A stretch of 14,704 nucleotides of DNA from positions 1-14,704 of the forward strand of contig JAHELX010000081.1 of the NCBI GenBank assembly GCA_024643945.1, in the 5' to 3' direction. Under the pieces are notes generated by a model that saw only the letters and a program-made list of their open reading frames with translations, had not been told where the DNA came from and made no database searches. Below are positions 6,909-14,504 of this stretch, in pieces; position 1 is the stretch's first letter, and each line of letters opens with the position of its first letter. A program made the translations under genes and the position numbers. Source of the DNA: Anaerolineales bacterium (GTDB taxonomy: Bacteria > Chloroflexota > Anaerolineae > 4572-78 > NAK82).

Positions 6909-6923
6909 TGAGAATTGTTATCG
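6909..6923 (+). promoter_or_regulatory. Fur/Zur-like 7-1-7 operator candidate
   Basis: TGAGAATTGTTATCG matches 11 of the 14 fixed positions of the 7-1-7 Fur-family operator (TGATAAT, one base, ATTATCA). It lies about 38 bp upstream of the -10 hexamer of the ATPase gene. Operators of the family can lie at or upstream of the promoter. This is a match by eye to a degenerate consensus, and such matches arise by chance. Confidence 0.35.
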
Positions 6924-6957
6924 CATAGGATCGCTGTGTGCCTCAGAGCGAGGGCTG

Positions 6958-6966
6958 TGGTATAAT
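6958..6966 (+). promoter_or_regulatory. Extended -10 promoter of the AAA/winged-helix gene
   Basis: TGGTATAAT joins a TGn extension to a perfect TATAAT hexamer at 6961-6966. No good -35 hexamer is found at the usual spacing (the bases near 6938-6943 are GTGCCT), which suits an extended -10 promoter. Transcription would begin near 6973 and give a leader of about 36 nt before the ATG at 7009. Confidence 0.7.
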
Positions 6967-7008
6967 AGCGCCACATCCGGTTTGTTTTCCACTCAATCGA
7001 GGTAACTA

Positions 7009-8388
7009 ATGACCGCCAATATGCCCTCTCAACCTTTCTCTCGGGACGAAGATATGCGCTACATCGCCCAACGGGTGATCAGCGGCGATTGTTGTGCCCT
7101 GGTGGGGGTCAGCAACGTCGGCAAAAGCCACCTGCTGCGCGCCTGGCGACATCCCGAAGCTGTGCGCGCTTACCTGGGAGAGGCAACCGACGGGCTGGGT
7201 TTTGTGTACATTGACTTCAACCTGATGCTCGAAATGAGCGAGCAAGGATTTTACGAATTGATTCTACGCAGCGTGTTGACTCTATTACGCGAGGTGCCTA
7301 CCGAGCCGGCGATTTATGACCAGGTGAACGACGCATACGGTCGGGTGGTAGAGCCAACCAACCCCTTCCAGGTACCGCTCAGTTTCAATGAAGGCATCAT
7401 CACCCTCTGTGAGGACTGGCCGCGGCGGTTGGTGCTCCTCTTCGACGAATTTGACGAGGTATTTCAGGGCATAGACGAACGGGTTTTTCTCAACCTGCGG
7501 GCTCTGCGCGACCGGTATCCCGACCAGTTGAGCTACGTGGTAGCCACGCTCAAGCGGTTGACCGAGAGCCGGCAGGGACCGGAGATTGGCGAGTTCTCTG
7601 AGTTGTTTGCCCACGATACCCGCTACCTGGTCATGCTGACTGAACAAGACGCGCTACGCATAGTGGACGAGTTTGCCCAGGCCGAAGGTCTGCCTCTCAC
7701 CCCTGAGGACCGGGCCTTCATTTTGGCCCAGACCGGGGGGCACCCGGGGCTGCTGGGAGCTGCCTGCCACGTTCTTGCCAGAGCCTTTGGGCGAGACGAG
7801 CCGGACCGGCTGCGTGGGACAGACAACCGTCTGCTGCGCGAGTGGCTGGAAAACGATGTCACCGTCCGGGGCGAATGTGTCAAACTGTGGAACAATTTGC
7901 CAACGGATCAACAGAGCGCACTGATTGACTTCCTCAGCGGCAAGCCAATCGACCCGATATCGCTGCGCCAACTGCGAGAGAAAGGGATTTTGGCCAAAGG
8001 CCAGAATGGGGAGGATCAAGTCTTCAGCAGAGCGTTTGAAGGGCTGGCCCGGCGGCAGCGGCTCCTGCAAGAGCCGATCGAGCCGGGGGTGCACGTAGAC
8101 ATCGAGTCGGGGGAAGTTTACGTGGATGGACTCACTGTCCCCGTTCTTACCGACCTGGAGTATCGCTTGATGCTCCTCCTGTATGGTCAGATCGACAAAA
8201 TCTGCGACAAATATCGCATTGTCGAGGCGGTATGGGGCGAGGATTACATTGAAGAAGTGGATGACGCTCGCATCGAGAAGTTGGTCAGCCGCCTGAGGCA
8301 GAAAACCGAGCTGGACCCTTCTAACCCGCGCTATCTGGTCACCGTGCGCGGGCGAGGCTACCGGCTGCTCTCCAGGCCGGCAGATTAA
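7009..8388 (+). CDS. AAA-type P-loop ATPase fused to OmpR-type winged-helix DNA-binding domain
   Basis: This 459-residue protein joins an N-terminal ATPase to a C-terminal DNA-binding domain. Walker A is GVSNVGKS (33-40); Walker B is LVLLFDEFDE (141-150) with the acidic pair D146/E147. The motif TGGHPGLL (242-249) is typical of the Orc/Cdc6-like and STAND-related AAA group. A helical or winged region at about 285-355 follows. Residues 366-456 match the OmpR/PhoB Trans_reg_C wing (LTDLEYRLMLLLY, then VWG, then VSRLRQKTELDP, then YLVTVRGRGYRLL). The ATG follows GAGGT at 6999-7003 and its own extended -10 promoter. There is no receiver domain, no membrane segment and no sensor domain, so the ATPase itself would be the sensing switch for an ATP-dependent transcription regulator. 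The target is unknown; adjacent genes and its own promoter are the natural candidates. Both domain calls are firm. Confidence 0.9.
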   Translation: MTANMPSQPFSRDEDMRYIAQRVISGDCCALVGVSNVGKSHLLRAWRHPEAVRAYLGEATDGLGFVYIDFNLMLEMSEQGFYELILRSVLTLLREVPTEPAIYDQVNDAYGRVVEPTNPFQVPLSFNEGIITLCEDWPRRLVLLFDEFDEVFQGIDERVFLNLRALRDRYPDQLSYVVATLKRLTESRQGPEIGEFSELFAHDTRYLVMLTEQDALRIVDEFAQAEGLPLTPEDRAFILAQTGGHPGLLGAACHVLARAFGRDEPDRLRGTDNRLLREWLENDVTVRGECVKLWNNLPTDQQSALIDFLSGKPIDPISLRQLREKGILAKGQNGEDQVFSRAFEGLARRQRLLQEPIEPGVHVDIESGEVYVDGLTVPVLTDLEYRLMLLLYGQIDKICDKYRIVEAVWGEDYIEEVDDARIEKLVSRLRQKTELDPSNPRYLVTVRGRGYRLLSRPAD

Positions 8389-8441
8389 CACGGAACTGCT
8401 CAGCCTCCTGTAGATTTAGCCGGTTCTAAGAGAAATCGTTA

Positions 8442-9485
8442 ATGGATGCCAGATCTGATCGACTTCAACCTCAATTGCAAACCCAGCCTGTGGTAGCCAC
8501 GGCACCCGGCAAGGTCATCATCTTTGGCGAACATGCCGTCGTCTACGGCCGGCCGGCGATTGCGGTGCCGGTGACTGACGTGCAGGCCAGGGCGGAGATT
8601 GCCGTGGGTGAACCGGGCAGCGGCCTGTGGCTGCTAGCTGCCGACCTTCCGGCGCCTGATGGCAGCCCGGGTGGGCATCGTTACCGCTTGCGCGATGCAC
8701 CGGAGGGTGATCCTCTGCGCGTGATCGTCGAACTGGCTCTGGATGCTTTTTCTCGAGCCCCTGCCTTCGCGGGACGGGGCCCCGACCTCACGGGCGGCCT
8801 CGATTTCGAGCCCGATATGCTGGTCAGTGTCACCTCCACCATCCCCATCGCGCGCGGCTTAGGCAGTGGCGCTGCTGTCGCCACCGCTGTGGCTCGGGCC
8901 CTCGCTCGCTACTTTGGAGGATCCCCGCAGCCGGAGGAAATCTCCCGCCTGGTTTACGAGGTGGAGAAGTTGCATCACGGTACCCCCAGTGGGATCGACA
9001 ACTCTGTCATCGCCTACGAGCAGCCGGTCTTCTTTGTGCGCGGTGAAGGGATCATGCGGCTTTCCGTAGAAGCTCCCTTGAGTCTGGTTATCGCCGACAC
9101 GGGGGTGGTCAGTTCAACCCGCGAAGTGGTCGGCGATCTACGCCGTCGCTGGCAGGCTCAACCTGAACATTACGAAGGTCTGTTCGATGAGATTGGCGCT
9201 ATCGCCCGGTTGGCGAAGGTTGCTATCGAGCGCGGCGACCCGCGCGCCGTTGGCCAATTGATGAACGAAAACCACGAATTGCTGAAGACCATCGGCGTAT
9301 CCTCCCTTGAACTCGACACGCTGGTGGAGGCTGCGCTCGCAACCGGCGCGCTGGGAGCCAAGATGTCGGGCGCTGGTTGGGGCGGTAATATGCTGGCGCT
9401 GGTCGAACCCCAGCGCGCACCAGACGTCGCCAATGCGTTGCGTGAAGCTGGCGCAGCCAGAACGATATTCTCAGAAGTCTTATAG
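8442..9485 (+). CDS. mvk: Mevalonate kinase (GHMP family)
   Basis: The enzyme phosphorylates (R)-mevalonate with ATP to 5-phosphomevalonate, an early cytosolic step of the mevalonate route to isoprenoids. All three GHMP motifs are visible: APGKVIIFGEHAVVYG at 21-36 with the substrate-site Lys24; the ATP loop PIARGLGSGAAV at 135-146; and KMSGAGWGG at 307-315. HHGTPSGIDN (178-187) carries the catalytic Asp186. The length of 347 residues is usual for bacterial and archaeal enzymes. The start is the ATG at 8442; the first 17 residues are not conserved-looking and a later start is possible, though no better start codon stands out. The gene follows the ATPase gene by 53 bp with no clear promoter, so cotranscription is possible. 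Some Chloroflexota are known to use a modified mevalonate route via phosphomevalonate decarboxylase and isopentenyl phosphate kinase; the later steps are not in this window. Other GHMP kinases are less likely. Confidence 0.88.
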   Translation: MDARSDRLQPQLQTQPVVATAPGKVIIFGEHAVVYGRPAIAVPVTDVQARAEIAVGEPGSGLWLLAADLPAPDGSPGGHRYRLRDAPEGDPLRVIVELALDAFSRAPAFAGRGPDLTGGLDFEPDMLVSVTSTIPIARGLGSGAAVATAVARALARYFGGSPQPEEISRLVYEVEKLHHGTPSGIDNSVIAYEQPVFFVRGEGIMRLSVEAPLSLVIADTGVVSSTREVVGDLRRRWQAQPEHYEGLFDEIGAIARLAKVAIERGDPRAVGQLMNENHELLKTIGVSSLELDTLVEAALATGALGAKMSGAGWGGNMLALVEPQRAPDVANALREAGAARTIFSEVL

Positions 9486-9514
9486 TTATTCGTCTTGGCC
9501 TCAATCCCACTGCT

Positions 9515-9543
9515 TTGCCCATTTCCCCCACTTCGTGTATCAT
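9515..9543 (+). promoter_or_regulatory. Candidate sigma70-type promoter of the epimerase gene
   Basis: TTGCCC at 9515-9520 (4 of 6 to TTGACA) and TATCAT at 9538-9543 (5 of 6 to TATAAT) are separated by exactly 17 bp. They lie in the 89-bp gap after mvk. Transcription would begin near 9550, leaving a leader of about 25 nt that carries the strong GGGAGGTG ribosome-binding site at 9563-9570. Confidence 0.5.
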
Positions 9544-9574
9544 CCTCTCTACTCTTTGCTGCGGGAGGTGCCCC

Positions 9575-10534
9575 ATGAAAGTACTCGTAACCGGTGCGGC
9601 CGGTTTCATCGGCAGCCACCTGGCCCAGACGTTACTGAACCGGGGTGACGAGGTGATCGCCCTGGACAATTTCAATAACTACTACGACCCGGCCCGCAAA
9701 CGAGCCAACCTCGCCTCCTTCCAGGATCACGCGCGCCTTACCTTTTATGAGGCTGACATCCGTGACGCTGACCAGATACAGCAGATCGTCGCCGACCACT
9801 GCCCGGATGTGGTTGCTCACATGGCTGCAATGGCCAGCGTTCGCTATTCTATCGGGCGAGCCCCTCTTTACAGCGACGTGAATCTGCGCGGGACGGTCAA
9901 CCTGCTGGAGGCGGTGCGCGGGGGGGCGGTGCCCCACTTTGTGTTTGCCTCCACGTCGTCGGTCTACGGTAAGACGGATCGCATCCCCTTCGAGGAAAGC
10001 GATGCGTGCAATCGCCCACTGGCTCCTTACCCGGCCACCAAAAAGGCGGGTGAGGTGATGGGCTACACTTATCACAACCTGCACCGGTTGAATTTCACCG
10101 CCTTACGCTTCTTCAGCGTTTATGGGCCTCGGGGGCGTCCCGACATGATGCCTTTCATGGTGATGCACCGCATTGTCAATGGCCGGGAGATCCAGCTTTT
10201 TGACGCCGGGCAGATGAAGCGGGACTGGACTTACGTGGACGACATCATCGCCGGTGTGGTGGCCGCCATAGACCGACCGCTGGGCTACGAAATCATCAAC
10301 CTGGGCAGGGGCGAGCCGGTGCTGATGGCCGACTTCGTGGATATCATCGAAGAGTTGGTGGGCAAGCGCGCCATTCTGGCCACGCCCGCAGCGCCTCCCA
10401 GCGAGCCCAAGATCAACTTCGCCGACGTCAGCAAGGCGCAAAGGCTCCTGGGTTACGACCCTAAGACGTCCGTTACCGACGGGCTGGCCCGCATGTGGGA
10501 CTGGTACCGGCGCGAGATTCTCTCACCCAGGTAG
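9575..10534 (+). CDS. NAD-dependent sugar-nucleotide epimerase, UDP-glucuronate 4-epimerase-like
   Basis: This extended short-chain dehydrogenase has 319 residues. The NAD-binding turn TGAAGFIG lies at 6-13, and the catalytic set is STSSVYG (126-132) with Tyr152 and Lys156 in YPATK. DNFNNYYDPARKRANL near 31-46, RFFSVYGPRGRPDM and RDWTYVDDI are typical of UDP-glucuronate 4-epimerases, which interconvert UDP-glucuronate and UDP-galacturonate through a C4-keto intermediate. The ATG at 9575 is chosen over an in-frame upstream TTG because GGGAGGTG lies 4 nt before it and the protein begins directly with the Rossmann strand MKVLVTG. It probably has its own promoter. The neighbouring flippase-like and glycosyltransferase genes suggest that it supplies an acidic or epimeric sugar for an envelope glycan. 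A UDP-glucose 4-epimerase or dTDP-glucose 4,6-dehydratase is less likely on these motifs, but the substrate is inferred. Confidence 0.8.
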   Translation: MKVLVTGAAGFIGSHLAQTLLNRGDEVIALDNFNNYYDPARKRANLASFQDHARLTFYEADIRDADQIQQIVADHCPDVVAHMAAMASVRYSIGRAPLYSDVNLRGTVNLLEAVRGGAVPHFVFASTSSVYGKTDRIPFEESDACNRPLAPYPATKKAGEVMGYTYHNLHRLNFTALRFFSVYGPRGRPDMMPFMVMHRIVNGREIQLFDAGQMKRDWTYVDDIIAGVVAAIDRPLGYEIINLGRGEPVLMADFVDIIEELVGKRAILATPAAPPSEPKINFADVSKAQRLLGYDPKTSVTDGLARMWDWYRREILSPR

Positions 10535-10540
10535 CAGGTG

Positions 10541-10562
10541 GGGGCAGCTCGCGAGTTGCCCC
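10541..10562. repeat. 22-nt near-perfect palindrome between epimerase and flippase-like genes
   Basis: GGGGCAGCTCGCGAGTTGCCCC is self-complementary except for one non-Watson-Crick pair, which in RNA on this strand is a G-U. It starts 6 nt after the epimerase stop. It resembles the GGGGCAACC...GGTTGCCC hairpin at 6361-6381 and may be a copy of the same dispersed repeat. As RNA it could slow or end transcription, but no U-tract follows. Confidence 0.6.
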
Positions 10563-10567
10563 TATTC

Positions 10568-10572
10568 GGAGG
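10568..10572 (+). promoter_or_regulatory. Shine-Dalgarno GGAGG that decides a TTG start
   Basis: GGAGG lies 7 nt before the in-frame TTG at 10580. The alternative GTG at 10538 has no such site and would force translation through the palindrome at 10541-10562. Confidence 0.65.
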
Positions 10573-10579
10573 TTCCGAA

Positions 10580-11581
10580 TTGAGTCGTACCCGCGTCATT
10601 CTGATCACCGCTCTGGGACTTTTGACTCTGCTGTTGCTGGTCCGGCTGGGCAGAATTGACGTGAGCCGCGATACGTTGCGGCGCATCCAGCCCGGCTATT
10701 TGCTGGTCGCGATTGCTGTGCATTATTCGGGTTTTGCCATGCGCGGCGACCGCTGGCGGCGACTGCTGGCGGCGATGGAATGTCGGGTGAGTTTCGGATA
10801 CGCCTTTTCAGTCCTGTTGGCTGGCTGGTTCATCAGCGCGCTGGTGCCCGCTCGCGCCGGCGACCTGGTCCGTGCTGGCCTGCTGCGCCGTGACCACGAG
10901 GTGCCGCTGGCCGTGGGGCTGGGATCCGTCGGTGCCGAGCGCGCTTTCGACGCGCTGGCTTTGGCCTTCCTGGCTGTGTTGGCCGGGGTTTGGGCACTGG
11001 CTGGTCGCACGCCAGAGTGGGTCTGGCAGGGTGCGGCGGTTACGGTGGGTCTGTTTGTGACTGCGGCCGTTGGCCTGGTCGCCGTCCCCCGCGCCGAAGG
11101 CTGGCTGGCCGGCCTTCTCCAATGGCCCCTCTATCAGAAAGCATTGCGCTTTGGCTTTGACTTGCTACGCAGCATGCGTGGCCTGGGCCGGCATCCAAGG
11201 GTGCTGCTCGTCGTGGTTGCCCAAAGCCTCTATGTGTGGCTGTGCGATGTCTTCCTGGCCTACCTGCTGTTGCGCGGCCTGGGCACCCCCCTGCCGCTGG
11301 GGGTGGCTGCGTTCACTGCGATGGCCGCTGACCTGGCGGTTACGCTGCCCATCACCCCGGGTGCCGTAGGCCAGTTCGAGGCCGCGTTCGTGGGGCTGCT
11401 GGCGCTCTTCGCCGTACCTACCTCTCAGGCCGGTCTGGCTGTACTCTTCAATCGCTTCATCAGTTTCTGGACGTTCATCGTCTTCAGTGGATTGGTCACC
11501 TATCTGACGGGGTTTAGCCGGATATTGACAGCAGAGAGGGTATGGGCAGACGGTGTACCAGAGATAGCAGAGAGCAAATAG
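10580..11581 (+). CDS. Flippase-like integral membrane protein (LPG_synthase_TM / UPF0104 family)
   Basis: From the TTG at 10580 the product has 333 residues. About eight hydrophobic helices are visible, starting at residues 6-21. The family signature is present: a helix followed by LVPARAGDLVR (88-98), then GSVGAERAFD (115-124), and near the C-terminal third LPITPGAVGQFEAAF. This matches the polytopic domain also found as the flippase part of MprF lysyl-phosphatidylglycerol synthase. No aminoacyl-transferase domain follows, so this is the stand-alone form found widely in envelope polysaccharide and glycolipid loci. It probably moves a lipid or lipid-linked sugar across the membrane; the cargo is unknown. 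It lies 45 bp after the epimerase, probably in one transcript. A GTG start at 10538 would add 14 residues but lacks a ribosome-binding site. Confidence 0.8.
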   Translation: MSRTRVILITALGLLTLLLLVRLGRIDVSRDTLRRIQPGYLLVAIAVHYSGFAMRGDRWRRLLAAMECRVSFGYAFSVLLAGWFISALVPARAGDLVRAGLLRRDHEVPLAVGLGSVGAERAFDALALAFLAVLAGVWALAGRTPEWVWQGAAVTVGLFVTAAVGLVAVPRAEGWLAGLLQWPLYQKALRFGFDLLRSMRGLGRHPRVLLVVVAQSLYVWLCDVFLAYLLLRGLGTPLPLGVAAFTAMAADLAVTLPITPGAVGQFEAAFVGLLALFAVPTSQAGLAVLFNRFISFWTFIVFSGLVTYLTGFSRILTAERVWADGVPEIAESK

Positions 11582-11713
11582 CCTTATCTCTTGGAGTCGA
11601 GCCTTTCCCCACCCACGGTCCCGAGCGCCCAATGGTCCCCTGCACAGGGGAAAGCCCCCCACGGGAAAGGGGACCTGCAGGCAGGCGGGGCAAAGCCAGA
11701 GGCCAGGCCTCAT
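11582..11713. repeat. Palindrome-rich 132-bp leader before the GT-C gene
   Basis: Three short inverted pairs are visible: CTTTCCCC 11603-11610 with GGGGAAAG 11647-11654; GGTCCCC 11634-11640 with GGGGACC 11669-11675; and GAGGCC/GGCCTC 11699-11711. The last pair ends just before the ATG at 11714. The region reads open in the downstream frame, but its translation is compositionally odd, so it is treated as leader or repeat DNA. No promoter was recognised. Confidence 0.45.
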
Positions 11714-13543
11714 ATGCAAAATCAAGGTCTATCACAAGCGAGCCAATCGCCTCAAGCCGTGGATCCCAGGCGCGAGTTCGCGTTGATTCTGACGCTCTTC
11801 ATTGCCTTCCGGGTGATGACGCTACTCGCCTTCCGGCCCGGCGGGCAGGTGCTCGACTTCTCTGACTTCTACTGGTACCGCGAATTTGCGCAACTCACCC
11901 GCCAGGGATATATCCCCTACGTCAACCTGTGGACAACTTACCCGCCCCTCTTTCCCTTCTTAATGATCGGGCTGTGGCGGATCAGCACCCTATTGCCCCC
12001 CTGGGAATTTTCCAACCTGTGGTTTTCGCTGCTACTGGGCGGGACCTTTCTCCTCTTTGAGACAGGCAACCTGGTTCTCATCTACGCCATCGCCCGCCGG
12101 CTGAGCGACTCGCAGCGGGCGTTGCGCTCGGCCTGGTTCTACCTGGCCCTTTTTACTCCAGTCTACACGCTCACCGGCTGGTTCGAGAGCTATCCCCTCT
12201 TCTTCTTCCTCCTCAGCCTGTATCTGCTGCTGCGTGGCCGTCCCGTGTGGAGTGCGCTGACCACCGGCGTCGGCTTTATGATCAAGCTCATTCCGCTGAT
12301 CTTACTGCCGGTCGGAGCGCGAGTCTGCGAACACCTGCCCCATACCACACCTGCCCGCGCGGCGAAGCCCCGCGTAGGCGGGACGAAGTGCCCCGAATGG
12401 GGTGCGCAGCCGGGGCAGGCAGGTGTTTCCCGACTTGCCGATTGGGCGATTTACTTCGGTACGTTTGCCCTCACAGTCGTTGCCATCGGGCTGCCCTTTT
12501 ACCTGCTCAATCCGCGCCTGGTGTGGGGATCACTGGTCATCAGCGGCGCGCGCGAACCGTGGGAGACCGTCTGGGCACTGCTGGAGGGGAAATTCGGCTA
12601 TGGGATCATCCCTCTGGATATGCGGAATATCGCCTGGGATCCGGCGACCGGTTTCAGCTCCAGTTTGCCCTGGCTCTGGATTACCATAGCCTTTGGACTC
12701 GTCTACTTATTCGCCTATACCCGTCGTTTTGACTGGAAAGCGCCGCGCAACATAGTGGCCTTCACCGGCTTCACGCTGATTCTCTTTATGCTTTACTCCA
12801 AGGGCTACAGTCCGCAGTGGCTGGGCTGGGTGTTGGCCTTCATCGCCCTGTTGCTGCCCAACTTGCGTGGCGCGTTTTACGCGGTGGTGACCGGGCTGCT
12901 GAACCTGGTCGAAGCCAACGTCTTCTTCACCATTGTGCCCGACGAACACTGGCTGCTGATGGTCACGGTTGGGCTACGGACGCTGGTCTTCATCCTGTTG
13001 GCGGCTGAATTTATGCTCATCGTCCAGCCTCACTGGCTGACGCCGGCCCTGCGCCGCGCCCGGCGTTGGGGGCTGGTTGGGCTGGTGAGCCTGCTGGTGG
13101 TGGGGAGCGTGCCGGCTGGGGCGCACTTTGTCCGCGCTTATTTCGATGTGCGCTACCAGCTTTCCCCCTACCAGGCGACCATCGAAACCCTCCGCGCCGC
13201 CCACATCGGGGCAGACAAAAGCCAGCCGGGCCCGGCGCTGATCCTCAACAGCTACGATCACCGAACCTACGACTGGCTTTATCCTTACCTGCGCCGTGAC
13301 TTCACTTTTTACATGCTCGACGACTACGCCCCGCCGGGCGAGTCGGTGGAGGCGCGCACTATTGCCGGCCTGGAACGCATCGCCGCCGCGCATCACGATT
13401 GGTGGCTCTTTGACAGCGATCCCGCCGCGGAATCGCCTTCAGAAGCGATCGCGGCGGACTGGCTTGCGACCCACGGCACCCTGCTCGACGTCCACGACAG
13501 CGACGGCGGGCGGTTGTATCACTTTGCACTTGAGATGAATTGA
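11714..13543 (+). CDS. Polytopic GT-C-type glycosyltransferase (DUF2029/GT87-like), with in-frame palindromic insert
   Basis: From the ATG at 11714 the product has 609 residues, with about ten or more membrane helices and a soluble C-terminal region from about residue 475. The first external loop has DFSDFYWY (48-55), YIPYVNLW and YPPLFP (76-81). This fits the acidic catalytic loop and YPP motif of GT-C enzymes that use polyprenyl-phosphate sugars. FMIKLIPLILLPV (188-200) matches the usual K-x-x-P helix. Residues about 206-238 are a hydrophilic Pro/Gly/Arg stretch encoded by a palindrome (separate entry). The start is uncertain: an upstream in-frame TTG at 11591 would add 41 odd residues, a GTG at 11759 would shorten the product, and none has a strong ribosome-binding site. 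Neighbouring flippase-like and epimerase genes support an envelope-glycan role. Donor and acceptor are unknown. Confidence 0.75.
   Translation: MQNQGLSQASQSPQAVDPRREFALILTLFIAFRVMTLLAFRPGGQVLDFSDFYWYREFAQLTRQGYIPYVNLWTTYPPLFPFLMIGLWRISTLLPPWEFSNLWFSLLLGGTFLLFETGNLVLIYAIARRLSDSQRALRSAWFYLALFTPVYTLTGWFESYPLFFFLLSLYLLLRGRPVWSALTTGVGFMIKLIPLILLPVGARVCEHLPHTTPARAAKPRVGGTKCPEWGAQPGQAGVSRLADWAIYFGTFALTVVAIGLPFYLLNPRLVWGSLVISGAREPWETVWALLEGKFGYGIIPLDMRNIAWDPATGFSSSLPWLWITIAFGLVYLFAYTRRFDWKAPRNIVAFTGFTLILFMLYSKGYSPQWLGWVLAFIALLLPNLRGAFYAVVTGLLNLVEANVFFTIVPDEHWLLMVTVGLRTLVFILLAAEFMLIVQPHWLTPALRRARRWGLVGLVSLLVVGSVPAGAHFVRAYFDVRYQLSPYQATIETLRAAHIGADKSQPGPALILNSYDHRTYDWLYPYLRRDFTFYMLDDYAPPGESVEARTIAGLERIAAAHHDWWLFDSDPAAESPSEAIAADWLATHGTLLDVHDSDGGRLYHFALEMN
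12330..12427. repeat. Palindromic insert inside the GT-C coding sequence
   Basis: AACACCTGCC at 12330-12339 is repeated in perfect inverted orientation as GGCAGGTGTT at 12418-12427. Between them lie smaller complementary pairs, for example GCCCC/GGGGT around 12390-12403 and the CGCGGCGAAGCCCCGCG stretch. The segment stays in frame and encodes a hydrophilic linker just after a membrane helix. It looks like a small mobile or repeat sequence that became part of the protein, though a native GC-rich loop cannot be excluded. Confidence 0.55.
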
Positions 13544-13546
13544 GTT

Positions 13547-14503
13547 TTATTCCTTGAGCAGCAATCCCTCGATCACCTCGAGCGACACTTTCCGCCTGGC
13601 CTGGATCGCACGCCGTTTGCGAATCCAACGAGGCAGGCCGAGCAGTCCCGCCAGTTGTCCTCGCAGCCGGGCACGAGCCGCTTCACCGCGCCAGGCTTTG
13701 AGCGCGTCGCGGCTGATTCTGAGCTGGGCGCGCACGATCGCTCGCCAGTGACGGCGTAGCAACTCCCCCGGATAGTTCTTAGCCAGTACCCAGAGGGTGT
13801 TGCGTCCTGTGTAAAAGCTGGCAATCTCCCCACCGCCGGTAGCGCTCAGGTGATGGTAAACCATGGCCTGGGGCGCGAAGATACACCGGTAACCGGCCAG
13901 TTGCGCCCGCCAGTTGAGATCCACGTCTTCGCAGTACATGAACAAATCTTCGTCCAGGAGACCGATGTCGTCCAGCATGGCCCGGCGGTAGGCGACCGCG
14001 CCCCCACAGCCTCCCCAGATGTACTCGTCGTCGTCGAATTGCCCCTCATCTTTTTGCCACACGCCCCGGTTGACCGGAATGCCGTCCACGCCATAAGCAT
14101 CCCCGGCCGAGTGGATTGTATCGCGTCGATCGAAGAGGAGCATCTTGCTGGCCGACATACCAGCTTCTGGATGGTCGAGCAGAGCGGTCACCAGTGCTTC
14201 GGCCCAACCAGGGGCGACTTCGGTGTCGTTGTTAAGAGGGGCGATGATCTCGCCCCGGGCGGCCTGAACCCCGCGGTTGATGCCCCCCGTCAACCCCAAG
14301 TTCTCATCGAGCTGCACCAGCACTACTTGCGGATAATCGCGCCGCACCAGTGCTACCGACTCGTCGCGGGAGGCATTATCCACCAGGATCACCTCCAGGT
14401 GGGGATAGGTCTGGTGGCGCAGAGAATCCAGGCAGGTGGGCAGGTATCGTGCGCCATTCCAATTAGGGATAATGACCGAGAGCAATGGAAATCCATTAGC
14501 CAT
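13547..14503 (-). CDS. Family 2 glycosyltransferase (rhamnosyltransferase-like)
   Basis: This 318-residue GT-A enzyme begins with LLSVIIPNWNGARYL (7-21) and DNAS (42-45). The nucleotide-binding motif is LNNDTE (90-95, DXD-like N92-D93). ENLGLTGGINRG precedes it and the acceptor-site motif is YCEDVDLNWR (190-199) with the probable base in E192/D193. These features are typical of the GT2 group that includes dTDP-rhamnosyl and related transferases of O-antigen or capsule synthesis. The C-terminal 90 residues are basic (RKRRAIQARRK) and may rest on the membrane; no transmembrane helix is clear. The gene converges on the GT-C gene with only 3 bp between stops and no terminator hairpin. Its ATG follows the upstream minus-strand stop by 1 nt, so the two are coupled. 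Family is firm; donor sugar is a guess. Confidence 0.88.
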   Translation of the reverse strand: MANGFPLLSVIIPNWNGARYLPTCLDSLRHQTYPHLEVILVDNASRDESVALVRRDYPQVVLVQLDENLGLTGGINRGVQAARGEIIAPLNNDTEVAPGWAEALVTALLDHPEAGMSASKMLLFDRRDTIHSAGDAYGVDGIPVNRGVWQKDEGQFDDDEYIWGGCGGAVAYRRAMLDDIGLLDEDLFMYCEDVDLNWRAQLAGYRCIFAPQAMVYHHLSATGGGEIASFYTGRNTLWVLAKNYPGELLRRHWRAIVRAQLRISRDALKAWRGEAARARLRGQLAGLLGLPRWIRKRRAIQARRKVSLEVIEGLLLKE

Positions 14504-14504
14504 A

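Noticed and set aside
10538..10579. GTG start giving a 14-residue N-terminal extension of the flippase-like protein
   Set aside because: It lacks a ribosome-binding site and would translate through the palindrome; GGAGG before the TTG at 10580 fits better.
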